Assembly: GCA_963277665.1 (NCBI GenBank)
Contig: OY728159.1
Coordinates: 1,023,451,343-1,023,515,342 of the forward strand
Length of the DNA: 64,000 nucleotides
Reading direction: 5' to 3'
DNA from: Viscum album
Taxonomy: Eukaryota; Streptophyta; Magnoliopsida; Santalales; Viscaceae
Part shown: positions 47,195-60,400 of the stretch, in pieces
How positions within the stretch are numbered: the stretch's first letter is position 1
Layout: each line of letters opens with the position of its first letter
Notes under the pieces: model-generated
What the model was told of the DNA's origin: nothing
Database searches by the model: none
What the model saw: only the letters and a program-made list of their open reading frames with translations
Position numbers and translations under genes: made by a program

Positions 47195-47480
47195 CGAGGA
47201 TAGCGACCACGTTCTTATAAGGGTCTCACCTCGATGAGGTTTACGAAGATGTAGCCGAGGTGGTGAGATATTTCCAAGGTTCAGCGGACCTTTCTAGGTC
47301 CTCAGATGTGTAAGTGAGGTGGTTTAACACTTCACCTTTCCACCTCAGTTGCACCGGGTGCACAATGTCTTCCACGAATCTCAACTGTGGAGATACATGC
47401 TTGAACCGACGCATATCATCGACCATGGGGAGCTGGACATTGGCAATGGGGTGAATTTTGCGGGGTTCCAGTAGAGGTTG
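47195..47480 (+). pseudogene. Element C integrase C-terminal segment
   Basis: One frame reads DHVLIRVSPR, then RGGEIFPRFSGPF and FPPQLHRVHNVFHESQLWRY, ending MLEPTHIIDHGELDI. This is the gypsy integrase tail (GDxVFLRVSP...GKLSPRFIGPF...LPPxLxxVHNVFHVSxLRKY...DPSHVI). It is interrupted by TGA, TAG and TAA but without frameshift over about 270 bases. Reverse transcriptase, RNase H and the integrase core are absent between the protease and this segment. C is therefore an internal-deletion derivative of a full gypsy element. Confidence 0.85.
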
Positions 47481-47647
47481 AGGATCGACAGGAGCGGATC
47501 CTACGAGGACAGTCAATTCCTTGGGTGCGCTCTCACTGGCAGTACGGGAACCTCTAGGTGAGCACATGGGAGCGGAAGGCTCGGGTGCGTGCTCAGTACC
47601 ACTTTTGTATCCCTAGTTTGTGTTAAAGCTTTACGAGGGCGTAAAGC

Positions 47648-47665
47648 CCTGGGGTGAGAGAGTAA
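47648..47665 (+). other. Element C polypurine tract region
   Basis: ctggggtgagagagtaa precedes the 3' LTR. The first LTR base pair appears as tt rather than tg here, so the exact junction is inferred by alignment with taaagac at 41484. Confidence 0.6.
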
Positions 47666-50600
47666 TTTAAAGACATGTAAAATCAAGGTAAATTTTTTAT
47701 CTTAATTTTCTTCGGGATTTTACTAGAACGCAGTTTCGGACAGCACCGAATTCTGAGGCCCGGTGTGCCCAAAATTAATTTCTGAAGTTAGGCTGAGGTA
47801 AGTTCAGTGAACGAACGAGCAGGTTTTTCTAACTTTTAATCCGGTTCATGGAATTGAAATCTGAGGGCACCGATAAACTCACAGCGCTGGTAATTGCTTA
47901 AGAAGACCTTTTCCGAAGGTGCGATTTCTCGGGAGGAGTTGTTTAAATTTTGAGGTGTAAGTGAAGAATGAATAAAATTTGTAATCTAATTTTTTTTTCT
48001 TTTAAGTAGTTATATCCTTTGTGTGAAGTTGAGTTGGTAACTACCCTTGGGAGAATAAATGAGAGGTGGGTCCCACACGATCTCCCACCTTTTCACATTC
48101 CCCATAACCCCTTGAAACTCTCCTTTTAAACTTGTTAACTCCCTTAAATTAAGTAACCCTTCAACTTCCTTATTTAATTTTCCAACCTACCTCTTAATTA
48201 ATTAAACCACTCATGGTTTAAATAATTAAGTGAAATGGATTTGAATTTTCTAAATTCGAATGCATGGAATGGGTAAATAAAATAAGGTGGACCATTATTT
48301 TATTTTGGGTTGGAATTGTTGTGTTATGATAAAGGGAAGAGAGCTCTTGAGTTTTGAAGAACTTATTCCTTCGAAGAGGAACACTTCATCTCCTTTGTTG
48401 AAGAACGTGAAAAACGCCGTCTCATATTGCATCTTCTCTCCACGTCGAAGGAAGCGAGATGCCACATTCTTCATCGGGTGAACACCGACGACGTGCTTTC
48501 TCTTCTTCTTCCTCCGCGTCAAGGGAGGAGACACCACCGCGGGGAACGTCACCATCGATGACAACTCTTCCTATGATGACAACAGAATCAACACCGATCA
48601 TCACGACGCTTTCCTCTTTCCACGACAAGACGACAGGAGATGTCTTTTCGAGGTAGGGATTTAATTTGTGAATATTAATGAACCGATGTTTATTCCCTTC
48701 TAAAAAAAATAACGCGGATCACCTAAATATTAAGTTGAACCGCTGAAGTATATGTTTGTGGGTTGGGAATTCTTGATTTCAGGGAAAACAATTGGGGTAA
48801 TATTTTTTTGTTCATGAATTCTTTGTCTTTCATAGACTTCTTTTTGGTCGCCTGTTATTGTAGTAACGGGAGAAGGTCGGACCGCATGAATACGGATGAC
48901 CCACCTCCCCCCTTCGATGTTGTTTTTGTTGCATCACGAATGAAGGCGGAGTGGTGCAATGATGCCACGCAGAATCAGGAAGAAACACGGCGAAGAAACC
49001 TGGAGAAGAAACGCGGCGCCGTCGCGCCGCGCCGTGGAGGCCGAACAAATCCATGGTGCTGTCGCGCCGCGCCTGAAAACCACGAAGAGGCTGATTTTTG
49101 TTATTTGACATACGGATCATTAGGCAATGAAGAATCAGGCCACAGAGGCGATTTAATGCCATCGCAGTAAAAGTCGAGTCCTAGAAGGACCATTGGAGAA
49201 GATGGGAGGCGAAACGGACCACCGGAGCGCGTCCGGTGGTCCGCGGAAGGCGGCGACCGGTGGAACAGGACCGCCGCGACGGATCCTCGTTGGCGGCCAA
49301 ACCAGAATGTCTTAGTCGTTCCAGAGGCAGAGGGGCGCGGCATAAAGTTGCGCCTGTTTTTATTCAACCGGGGGGGGGGGGCGTAACCCCCGCATCTGCT
49401 GGCCACACGGGCGCCTCGCTAGCGCTAGGCCGGCCGGCTGCCCAGGCCAAGCTGGGCCGTGCTGGCCGGGCCATGCCCTATTGGGCCGGACCCAGACCCG
49501 AGTCGGGTCGACCCGGTTCCGGCCGCCCCAGGGGGTCTCGGGCTGGGTCGGACCGGGCCCGAACCCCCTATTTTCGGACTGTTCTCAGTCATTTTCTAAT
49601 AAAATGGGCTACGGACCTCCGATCGATGCACTATCAGATGGGATGCGATACTTGGATCGAGAAGGTCGTTTCAATATATTACACTGAGTGTTTCGGAGGA
49701 CATTGCGTATGGACGGGTTGGTTCGATCATTAGAACAACCGGGCCCTCGTAGCGGAAACACTTATATCTCGAGCTCCGGACGTCCGATTGATGTGCCGTC
49801 AACTTTGTTGGATTCCTCTTGATGATATGGAACTTTTGGCATAATTAACCTAAGTTTTTGTTGTAGTTGGATAGCGGCCGGGTTGGATTGTACCCGAAAT
49901 CCAACCGAGCCCCTGGAACAGAAAAGCTGACAACTATCAGACCAGATGTTTGTTTGACGAACCGTCAGCGGTGTTGGTGACCACGTTGAGAAACGATCCC
50001 TATGAGCATACCCTATGATAGTTCGGGGTACAGCTGAGTTACGTCCGGGTTGGTTTTCACAAGAAACCAACTGGGCCCCTGGGACGAAAAGGCTCGTAAT
50101 TCACAGACCGGGCATCCGACTGACGCGTCGTCTGTTGCGTTGAGACCCCTATGATGAGGAGGATCTTTGAGATAATTCTTCATGGGACTTTTGATACTTG
50201 GAGTATCGACCAGTAGCTCATGGAGAAGACCCTCCCGATGACGAGATAGGAGAGTGTAGAGACCTAGTAGCTGGCTGAGACTTGACAACTACTGATCTAT
50301 TGTATCGGTGTGTTTCAGATAGCCCAGTGGGGAGTGCTTGGTTGTAGCGGTAGACCCACGGTAGAGGAGCGCTTGGTTGTAGCGGCAGACCCGCGGTACT
50401 CAAAAGTAGGAGTACCTCTGGAGGCTATGAGAGGGAGATCTTGGTTGGAGTGGTAGACCCACGGCGGAGGAGTTCTTGGATGTAGCGGCAGACCCGCGGT
50501 ACTCAACAGAAGGAGTACCTATGGAGCCTATGAGGGGGAGTGCTTGGTTGTAGCGGCGGACCCATGGTGGGAAGTGTTTGGTTGTAGTAGTAGGCCCACA

Positions 50601-51574
50601 GTACTCGACATGAGGAGTACTACAGCAGTCCATGGTCAGTGGGGCACGCTTGGTTGTAGCGGCAGGCCCACTGTACTCGTCAGAGGAGAAGTTCTCCAAC
50701 AGCCATGGTTTCGACTTCATGATTAAATCCCGGTTTGAGCTGAGTCTATGATCTTTGTGTTTCCTCATTATTGAGATGGTTCATTTGATAACATAGGTAT
50801 ATGTATGGGGAAATTCCTGGGTAGTGGTTATCCGTTGATTTCATAATCATTGTGTTTCCTCATGATTGAGATGGGTTACTTGATAACTTAGGTATATGTA
50901 TGGAAATATACTAAAGTAGAGGATATCTGTTGAGATCTTCATTGTGATTATCCTTGTTGGATTTAGTAGGACCGTGAGGGTATCAAGGTCCCTACTGAGT
51001 ATCGTTATACTCACCCCTGCACGGGCTATGCCCGCACCTTGTTGTGTTGGTTGCAGACGATGGGCAGCATTGATAGAGGCCGACTGTTCAAGGGATGGAT
51101 GGTACTTGGAGGTGGACCACAGGAGGAGTCAGTATCTAGAGGTGGACTTCACGGCAAGGCGATACTCGGAGGAGGTCGACGGGTGAGACTGTTTTGGAGG
51201 CTATCTGTACCTACCCTTCAGGTAGGATCCGTGGTGGATGATCTAGGAGCTGCACTATCTGTACCTACCCTTCAGGTAGGAACCTTGGTGGATGACCCAA
51301 GAGAGGCTTGAAACCTTCTGACTATTTTGTCTTTTACTTTGTACTTTACAGTTGGGCTTGTATTTCTGGCCCCCTTTACTTTCAGCACTGCTTGTATTGA
51401 GTTTTACATAGTGATTACTTCTGCTTTTACTCTGTGGTGTTTTGTTTACTTTTATAAACACAATCCCTTCCCAGTTATTGGGATTTACGCCTTTGGTGCT
51501 AGTCGCCACCCCCTGGCCTATGGAAGGCGGGCTTGAGGTAGTCATGGCACGGGCCCCGAGGACGGGTCGTGACA
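47666..51574 (+). repeat. Element C 3' LTR (about 3.91 kb)
   Basis: It aligns with 41482-45323 over its whole length, roughly 85-90% identical by eye. It ends gtcgtgaca and is followed by ttagg and the resumed LTR of B. It carries its own copies of the CpG-rich block (49000-49580), the minisatellite (50330-50700) and the duplicated hairpin (51205-51285). Confidence 0.93.
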
Positions 51575-51579
51575 TTAGG

Positions 51580-54047
51580 AATAAATATCATCTATACAAG
51601 GGCCTAATGGAATAATTCAAAATTTATAGTGAAAAAAAGAAAGTCTCTATCCCACTATGGATCCACATATCATATAAATACATTTTTACCACCTAAAGCC
51701 TCACTCTGGGTAGAATGACTTCAATTGAATAACCTCACCTTAGTGCCTCATTCTTGGTTGAATGACATCAATGAAATATCTTCAACATGGATACTCAGTC
51801 TAGATGAAGTGAAATCAATACAATAACATCACCTTAGATCCTCTTTCCATGTGGAATGACATTAATACAATAAATTCATTTTGGATCCCCAGTCTAGGTG
51901 GAATAACATCAATTGAATAAATTCACCATATAGCCTTAGCCCAGGTGGAATGACATCAATAAAATAACTTCACCTTGTCACCTTATTCTAGGTGGAATGA
52001 CATCAATACATTAACTTCACCTTGGAGCCTCAATCTAGTTGGAATGACATCAACACATTTACATCCCCTCGGATCCTCAGACTAGGGGGAATGTTACCAT
52101 TAGGGGAATAGAGAATTGATCCTCATCCCTAACTCGTTCATTAGTGGGGGAGTTTAGATCATCAGTCCAACTCAACATTTGGGCATAAAACCTTAGTCAA
52201 TTCCCTACACTACCAAGCTATGTTCATATGCTTATTAATCAAATCACCAAAAGCATACAATAAAACAACAAAGTATATTCAATTCCTTTCTATATCACAA
52301 TACAATACACAACATAACGTGACCAATGACTTTGGAAATCAAAATTTACCATGCATAACACACAACATGGTAATTAATACTATGCCACAACCCATTTACC
52401 CATTTACCACATTTCACATCATTTATCCATTTATCTCAGTTCCCTTTTTATAATTCTTATCACACTAAGAATTCATTCATTGTGCCTAACTCACTAGGAA
52501 TTGTTCATTATGACTAACTCACAATGCCCCATTACTAAGCTCATAATCCATTCAATTATAGACTCTAGTCATTTCCACACAATACCCCATTAACACATTT
52601 TTTAATTACAATTAATATTCACCTATCCAAATTCCCATTATCATTTCTTAACGCATTAGGTATATTCCACAACCCCTTTGACATTTCAAAAATCATCATT
52701 GGCCATTCATTAACCCATTTGTCTGATTAATAATTTCAAAATAATTTTCCCACATATTCAATTCAAATAAAATTTTCATATCACATAACACAATACATTC
52801 ATTACATTTAATCAATAAGTTGCACCACCTAATTGTCATTTACTAACCCATTCCACAATTTACCCCCATTTACGATTTCCCATGCTTAACTAACCATGAC
52901 TAATCATGTATAATGGTAACACCTTATCATTTCTATTTATCTCACTTAATCCCTTTAAATCACACCAATATCCACATAGGTCACTACCCAATCAATGTGT
53001 GTTACTAGGACTCCCATTCACATAATTCAATATAAATATCACATTCACCTTGGGTTCTATGTTCTCACACAATGGTCCTACATTTACTTAGCTGAACTCT
53101 ATTTTGGGAAATGTGGGCACACCCCATGGGTGGCCGTAATATAGGTCACATCATCTTACATGCATCTCGTGGGGAAAATGAGGGATCCATTTGGTTTTTA
53201 GACACCCTATTAATCACATCACAAAAATGGTGTGATTAAATCTTCATAAGAGGGTAAGAATCATACACATCATGTAAAAATATTTATAAAAATCATGGGA
53301 TATAACTTGTAGACCACCTACCTCGAATCCATTAAAGAACACAGCCATAATCATGGCCTTCAATCCATGTTCAAATATAACTTGGATCTCCAACACAGAT
53401 ATCATTCGAAAAAGATGGTTTTAGAGTTTTAGAAAGAGATGGATGAAATGACAAACCTTAATCTACAAAAAAAGAAGGAAGAAGAGGATTAGACTAACCT
53501 AGAGTAATGATTCACATTAAACAGCTCTCCAAATGACCATGAAATGAGAGAGATTAATCCCTAAGAGATCTTAAGGACAATGGGTAGTCACTAGGGTTAG
53601 GTATGATGGATTAGAGGAGAAATATGAATTGGGTCGTAAAATAACGAGGTGGAATTTTTTGTAATTTTTCCAACATCTTTGGACTACACAGTTTACCCAC
53701 GTGGTATGAAAAACCCTGCACAACCCGTGCGAGAGATACTGTCCACGAGAGGCCAACCCGTATGGATTTCTAGGAATCCTGCAGAGTTTTCCCTAACCGT
53801 GTGGAGACCATTCTCAGGCTACTATCCGAGGATGATTGGTCTGCACAGTGCACACGTACAGTTACAGCTAACTGTGGGAAGACCATGCGCATAGCACTGC
53901 TTGGACTAAATGATCCACACATTACACCTCGAGCCTCTGAGCTACCCCCGAAGCCCCACATAATCTTGGGAAACACTTATTTACCAAATTAAGAGGCAAA
54001 ACCAAAACATAAATAATACAAAAATTAAAAATATCTACGATATTACA
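51580..54047 (-). repeat. Element B 5' LTR, right fragment
   Basis: It continues the alignment to the other LTR from aataaatatc (34785) to its end (gatattaca at 54047). It includes the nine-copy minisatellite at about 51700-52095 and the hairpin zone at about 53690-53890. With the left fragment it totals about 3.15 kb, against 3.17 kb for the other LTR. The flanking ccatg at 54048-54052 is the right target-site duplication. Confidence 0.92.
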
Positions 54048-54052
54048 CCATG

Positions 54053-54950
54053 TGTCACTCTCTTCCATGTAACATGTGCTTAGTGATGGGAGAATGTTTT
54101 ATAAAAAATTACTTATGTTATTGAGATTTCATATAATAAATATCACAACTATAAAATTGGTTTAAAAGATTAGGATTTTATAATTTTAGATAATTATTAA
54201 ACGTTTCCAGCATATAATGTGGCTCCAATTGGTTGTTAGTTTATTTATGAAGTAAGCATACAAACCCATCCCATCATTTTTGAATGATCTATCATTAATC
54301 TTGGAAAAATAATTCTATTTTAGTCCAACAATATGTGGTGGAATCCCTAAGTCAATGTATCTCAAAGGGTTTATCATGAGCCTTTGATTGGAAGAGATTT
54401 TGTGTTTAATTTCAAATATCTTGAAAAATGAATTCATTATTTGAAAAACATAAACAGTTTTCTGATTCATTTTGTAGGTTTATATTTTATCAAATTTTCT
54501 TTTTTTCTAATTTTTTACTTTTTTGTTATATATAATTTTTTTCTGAGTTTTTTGACCAGGCCACTTGAGGCTTGCCTACAAATAGTTCAAAAAATTTATT
54601 CCCCGTTTATTTTTCATTGACTTCAGGGAGCTCAATAATAATTAGTTATAAACCTAATTATAACACTACTATGCCAAGAAGTGTTGAAATAAAGATAATG
54701 ATAAGTTTTTTAGACCAAAAAATTATGAAAACAAAAATAAAAAACAAGAAAACATTACAAAAAGAATTAAATTATGAGGATTAGATTATTTTCCAAAATG
54801 TTATCATGGAATGTAAGTGGTATAAAGAAAATAATGGATGAAATTATAATCCCATGACTATAATTAAAAGATAAAAATTATGTCATTCGATCAAAATATA
54901 AATAATTAAACTATTAATTTAATTTGGAAAAGGGGTATATTCACTAAGTT
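54053..54950 (-). pseudogene. Element D3 gag N-terminal part (continued from 34091), decayed
   Basis: With B and C removed, this joins 34091. On the minus strand GIPPHIVGL at about 54345-54320 faintly resembles the I-P-P-x-I-V-L segment near the start of Athila-type gag. Little else is readable. On the plus strand MLSWNVSGIKKIMD at 54798-54839 resembles the start of a LINE endonuclease, but nothing follows that supports it. Confidence 0.3.
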
Positions 54951-57430
54951 GTCTCTAAAATTTAAATCACTTGTTTGATAAACACAATTTTGTTTAAATA
55001 TCACAATTATAGCTTTAAAATTATTCTATTCATTATAGAGAAGAGATCCATATTATTTTTCTTATTTTTATTACATTGTTTGATGATGAAATGTGAATTG
55101 ATTTACTACCACCGCTTTCTAAATCATGAATAGAGTGGATTGAAATTCATATATGAGTAAAAATAATAATAAAAATATAATTCACGGAACAATTGAAAAT
55201 TGAAAAGTACATTGAATAAAAATAAATTAGCTCATTTCAACCAAATTCCACAAAATTATATTTTTATGCATATTAGGAACAATGATCCATAAATTAAGAT
55301 GAAAGGGAATAGAAAACATCACTTGTGAGATCGAACCCTTCATCCAGCTTTAACTCCAGATCATGCTCTACTCCATTCATATTTTCCTACACCTTATATT
55401 TTCTCCAATGAATAAAAAATTGATATACTCACTTTAATGAGTGATATATTTGAATTAGGGATATGTGTTAATGATCAAATGGTAGTGATCCGAATCCATT
55501 CCTCCTTCCATTCTTTTTTCCTTATAATGAAATGAAAACACCAAATGGGGACCTTTTTTTTCTTTTTTGAATATCCTTTTTTAATTCAAGTTCTCTTTTA
55601 TTTTATCAATAACATATCTCAAACATTAGCTTCAATCATTATCAGATGGCCTCAACATGGTGAGGTTATCTTTATATCTAATAATCATTAAGTGACTTGA
55701 GTTTGTCTCCATTAACTAACTATGCTCCTATCACATGGTCATATCTCCAAAACAACAATAATTTCTAGAATATACTAACGCATTTCCCAACTATCAATTA
55801 TGCTCAACAAATCATCATGTAATGAAAATTATTATTATTATTATTATTATTATGAGTATAAATATATATACATGTTGTTAATATTATTAATATATTATTA
55901 TTATTTAATTTTTATTTTTTTATTTTTTTGTTTATTTTGTTTATTTATTATTTTTTTCTATTGCATGAAGGGTCTTAATCATTAAGTGATTGAATGGGTA
56001 TCCTTATAAGGCTCCTACCTCTTTATATCGATGGCCTCCAACTTCAATAAATTGGATATGGTGTCTAAAAACCTTGATTTTCCCTTGATGATGTTTTTCA
56101 TTTGATTTTTTTATTTGGAAGAGGAAGTGAAGACTCTGGTTAGTTGAATATAGGGGGGAGGGGGCAGATAATTCACATTATTCTAGTATAATAGTGATAT
56201 TTTTTCCAGCTTCAAATGAAATTAGCATAGTTCCATATTAAGGGGGTTGAATTTTTGCATTCTTTATAGATGGGTTTTTTATTTTTTAATTTTGAGTTTT
56301 TTTGTGTGAGTTATTTTTTTCTTTGATTATTCAAGTTTGTGGAGGGATAGTGTTGGTGTTTTTTGGTGGACTCAACATTATCCTCTAAGGACATTTAGTG
56401 ATTCTCAATGATAGTAGGGGTGGTAGATCATGTGGTGGAGTATATTGGCGGTTTGGGGCAGTGGCATTGGATGATGGATGTTGTGGTACTAGGTTGTATG
56501 GGCAGTCGATGGTGGAGCTGTAACACCATTGAGACTAGAATCGTAAAATATGAATAGTTGTGGTAGAAAAATTGGGGGGGGGGGTGGACTGGTAGATGGT
56601 TGAAAGTGGATGACTATAATAGAAGGAATAATTATAAAAGAGGAATGGAATGGTAGTAGTAGTTGGTATGGGTGGTAGATGGTGGATAAATAGGGGCCAC
56701 AATAGCATATTTGGACAATTGCACAATCCTAACTGATAAAAAATTAAATTCATAAATTAAATTCATAATCAAATAAATAAAAAAGAACAATAGATATAAA
56801 ATTAAAATTACAAAATAATAAATTTTTAATAACATTTTGAATTACTAATTTTATTATTTTACAGTTAAACATAATTAAAAAAACTAAATATGAATAATTT
56901 TAAAATGAATTTAGATTTTATAACTAAAAAAAGAGAGAAAAAATAATTAAATTTATTCATTTTCAAATAAAAAAATCAAGTAATTACAATAATTTTAGAT
57001 ACAAATTTAATGTTTTTATAAAGAAAAATAAAAAAATGAAAAAAAATGAGATAAATAAAAGAATAAAATATATAATTTAAAGAATAATAAAAAATGATGG
57101 TATATTCAAAATTATTTATTTATCTATAAATAAAAAAATAACTAAAATAACACATGAAATTAATATTTAACAATTGTATCTTTTAATTAAAAATAATTAA
57201 CACCCAATATTAAAAATTAAAAATAATTGAATAAAAAATTATTTTGATATAAAAAATGATGTCAATTACAGTAAAATATAGCAACAAAAGAAATGAATAA
57301 AGACCAAATCACAAGGAAATGATAGTATTCTAATTTTATGATAACGGTATTTTCAAATCAGTGTTTCATGTAACGAATTTCATCAATAAAATAAAAAAAT
57401 TTTAAATAGAAATATATCATTAATTTTAGT
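54950..57430 (-). repeat. E2: second copy of the 2.5 kb repeat, possible 5' LTR of D3
   Basis: It aligns with E1 in order and in the same orientation but lacks foldback F, so it preserves the approximate empty site near 55727-55740. It contains an ATT trinucleotide run at 55828-55853 and a ggtggtag-rich, poly(G)-containing block at 56400-56700. The right limit is where similarity to E1 fades. Confidence 0.5.
55828..55853. repeat. ATT trinucleotide microsatellite
   Basis: About eight uninterrupted ATT repeats occur in E2, followed by further imperfect tta/att runs to 55915. The corresponding place in E1 does not show it. Confidence 0.9.
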
Positions 57431-60400
57431 GGTGTTGAAACATCTTTGTATTTTAGATTAACATTATTCCAATAAGTTTGATTATAGGATTGTTTGAGGT
57501 TGACCACTATTCTATGTGTTTGGGAATTTTTTATGGATATTTTTATTCATTTACATCATTATTTGTATTTAATAAATAGCGTATTTAATGATTAATTATT
57601 TCATAAATTAGTTCATTATAGTGGTATGATTATTTTGTTACTAAAATATTAAAATATTTTAATTTTTAGTTTTATTATGTGTTCTTATGTTTAAAATATA
57701 GATTTTTTTAGTTCATTGAATTTTCTGTTTAAATGCGTGGTCTTATGTTTATATTATTGACTGTTCCATTCATTGAATTTTCATTTATTTTATTTCATCA
57801 TGATTTTTCATTTGTATGTCTTTATATAATTTTCACGTATATTATTGTTTCATTAGATTATTTTTTAATATTTAAATATTAATTCATTAAATATATTTTT
57901 AATTTTTTATTATATTTTTTTATATAATGAAATATTACATTATATTGTCATTATATTTTATATTTATCTTATAATTATTCATTTCATTTAAAATTCCACA
58001 TTTTTTATTTATTGTAGTTTAGGGTGTGAGATAATTTTTCTAATAATCATTCATAATAGAAATCCCACTTTTTCTAGAGAATCCCAATGTTGGATAATTT
58101 TAAATTAATGTCACCTTAATATATCTCATCACAATAGAAATTGCATCTTCTTAATAATAAGAAATCTAGGTTGGATTTCTACAATAATTTCACTAACTTT
58201 CCCATAAGTTATTCCCCTCATAGGCTAATTAGATTTCCTATAAGACAATTTTAGGGGAACTCAAAAGATAATTTATTCCACATGCATGTGATAATTTATT
58301 TATGGATCTAATTGAGATTGATTGAATCAATGGATCTAATCAAAACAAATCCATGTGATTATATTTATGTATGTGAATCCATATAATGACAAGATGAATG
58401 TAGGGGATGAGGGTCATATAAATTTCAATCTGGGAATGAAAAATGTGAAAGACAACAAACCTATGTTGATTCAATCATAGAGATCAATTAAAAATGAAGC
58501 ATGGTTGAGGATGAAATCAAGATTCTACCAATGTTGATGTTACTCAGACTAGATCATGAGAATGATCTTTGTTAAAGATGAATTCATGGTTGGAACGTCA
58601 TAGTACATGAATGATGTTTTATTTGAAACTAATGAGTGATAAAGTATTTTTTTAATTTATGGATTTAGACTATTAAGAATATGAGAATTCATATACCTTA
58701 AAATAGATGTCTTAATTAAACTATTCTTGTTTACTCAATCTCTTTAGTTGAGGAATATATATGTATGGATCGATATCTGATAAACCCATTGAGAGATGCC
58801 TTGAGGTAGGTGATAACCCTAATTATAAATAAATTATTCATGAGGATTTTGGGGATTTTATCAGTCTATATTGAAGAAAATAGAAATAGATCATAGAATC
58901 ATGATCGATGATTAGACTAAATACCATGTTTCTGAATGATTTAGGTTAAAATAAATCATATTGAACGTTGATTATCCCTCTTCTTGAAGGTAAAATATAT
59001 GATGCTTTTCATGCCTTTAGGTCCAAAAAACCATGTGTTTATAGGCTAATAATGGTTCCAAACCATGAGATAAACAATTTATCTTAGTGAGTTTTAGTCG
59101 ATGTAGAAGTTTGTGGTGTGTGGGATTGGGGTAGAGGGAGTTTGATTGAAAAATAAAATTCGAGCTGAAAATATCTTGGGTTACCCTATGTATTCCCTTT
59201 CTTGTATAGTTTGATACTTTTTTTAATGAATTTAATTCACCAAATAACAATAATAATTTATGAAAATGATGAAATTAAACAAGTAGAGGTTGGGTTGAGG
59301 AATATTTGTTTTTGACAAAAATAATTTACTAAATAGTTAAATTTCTGTTAGTGGGAGAATTTTATAGAATGTATTACTAAGTGAAAGCAGTGGTTATTAA
59401 TGTTTTTTAATGTTATTACACCTAAAAAATAATGAAATATATTTAAAACCCTCATTTAACTATCATGAAATGATTTCTGTGTTTTGAGGCTATGAGCTAG
59501 TATAAAAATTATAGAAGATGAACAATGATACAAAAGAATTAAAGGGACAATCATCAGATTCTACTAGAGTATAAAATAGAATAAGAGGAAATAACACTCT
59601 CAACTCAGGAGTCAAATGATTTGGATATAGGGGAAGAATGAAGATTCAAAATAAAATATCCATATATGTCCCTTATGTTCTTGTATTCCTATTTTGAGAT
59701 TAATATTATAGAATATATATTTCTCTTACTACTACATACAAAGAAAAGTAATTTATTATGTGGAATAAAATTGGAATAAATTGATATATTAATTTTCAGG
59801 GACTCTAATTTCATAACAGTGCTAGTGAAATTCAATGTACTCTGATCTTCATTTAAACTTCCATAAGTATCAATTCTATCTTATTAATAGTCTCAATGGT
59901 TACTGATTCTGATTCCAAAAAAATTTAACATTATCAAATGTGTAAAAAAATATAAATGGATGATGACTATTTTCCCCATTTATTAGCAATCATTTTCTTT
60001 ATTTTCATTAATGAATAATTTTTAGGATATTTCACTAAATAGCGGTGATCAATTAATGATTTTTATGTTCTTTAATACAATTTTTTTACAAGAACTAACA
60101 TAGTTATTTTTTTCACTTAAATATTGAACACGTTTTTTAATCAATTCATAACAGTTTTATCACCTTAATATTTTCATAAACTATTGGTATGTATTTCTCT
60201 ATATGACATATCATCCAATTTATCAAATAGAATCTATGTTACAACCTCTAAATCACTTTTTACATTTTTTTTCAATTTGATTGTTTTGGTCACAGTCCTC
60301 TAATTAGCCTCACTAGTAGATATAAAACCCTACCATTGAACAATACAAGAAGTAAGTTGGTATTATACATATTGAATTTTACCATGTTAATGACTTTAAT

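Larger units (their letters stand above)
41482..51574 (+). mobile_element. Element C: internally deleted Ty3/gypsy element nested in B
   Basis: It is 10.1 kb long, with 3.84 and 3.91 kb LTRs and an interior of only 2.34 kb. The LTRs make up three-quarters of it. The interior has gag and protease relics and the integrase tail. Without polymerase it could only have moved with help, or it lost the polymerase after insertion. Confidence 0.9.
34097..54047 (-). mobile_element. Element B: LARD-like LTR retrotransposon, minus strand, carrying element C
   Basis: It has two 3.2 kb LTRs, a 3.5 kb interior and a perfect 5-bp target-site duplication. Its own length without C is about 9.9 kb. It inserted in the gag region of D3 and was itself split by C inside its 5' LTR. 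The LTRs differ by many substitutions (roughly 15-20% by eye), so it is old. Confidence 0.88.
19290..57430 (-). mobile_element. Element D3: ancient Athila/Tat-type retrotransposon hosting F, L3, B and C (reconstructed)
   Basis: The model takes E2 as 5' LTR, gag at 54950-54053 and 34091-33353, protease at 33352-32570, then L3, then lost pol, then E1 as 3' LTR, all on the minus strand. The protease is well supported and the junction across B is proven by its target-site duplication. The LTR roles of E1/E2 and the left part are inference. Its own sequence would be about 9-10 kb. Confidence 0.45.

Noticed and set aside
49360..49390. Run of eleven G as a polypurine tract inside the C LTR
   Set aside because: It lies in the middle of the LTR and not next to an LTR start; the 5' LTR has a shorter run at the same place, so it is a slippage-prone homopolymer.
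49236..49733. 165-codon open frame in the C 3' LTR
   Set aside because: It lies in the CpG- and G/C-rich block where stops are rare by composition. It is not kept in the same form in the 5' LTR (43096-43395 differs in frame and length), and it has no recognisable motif.
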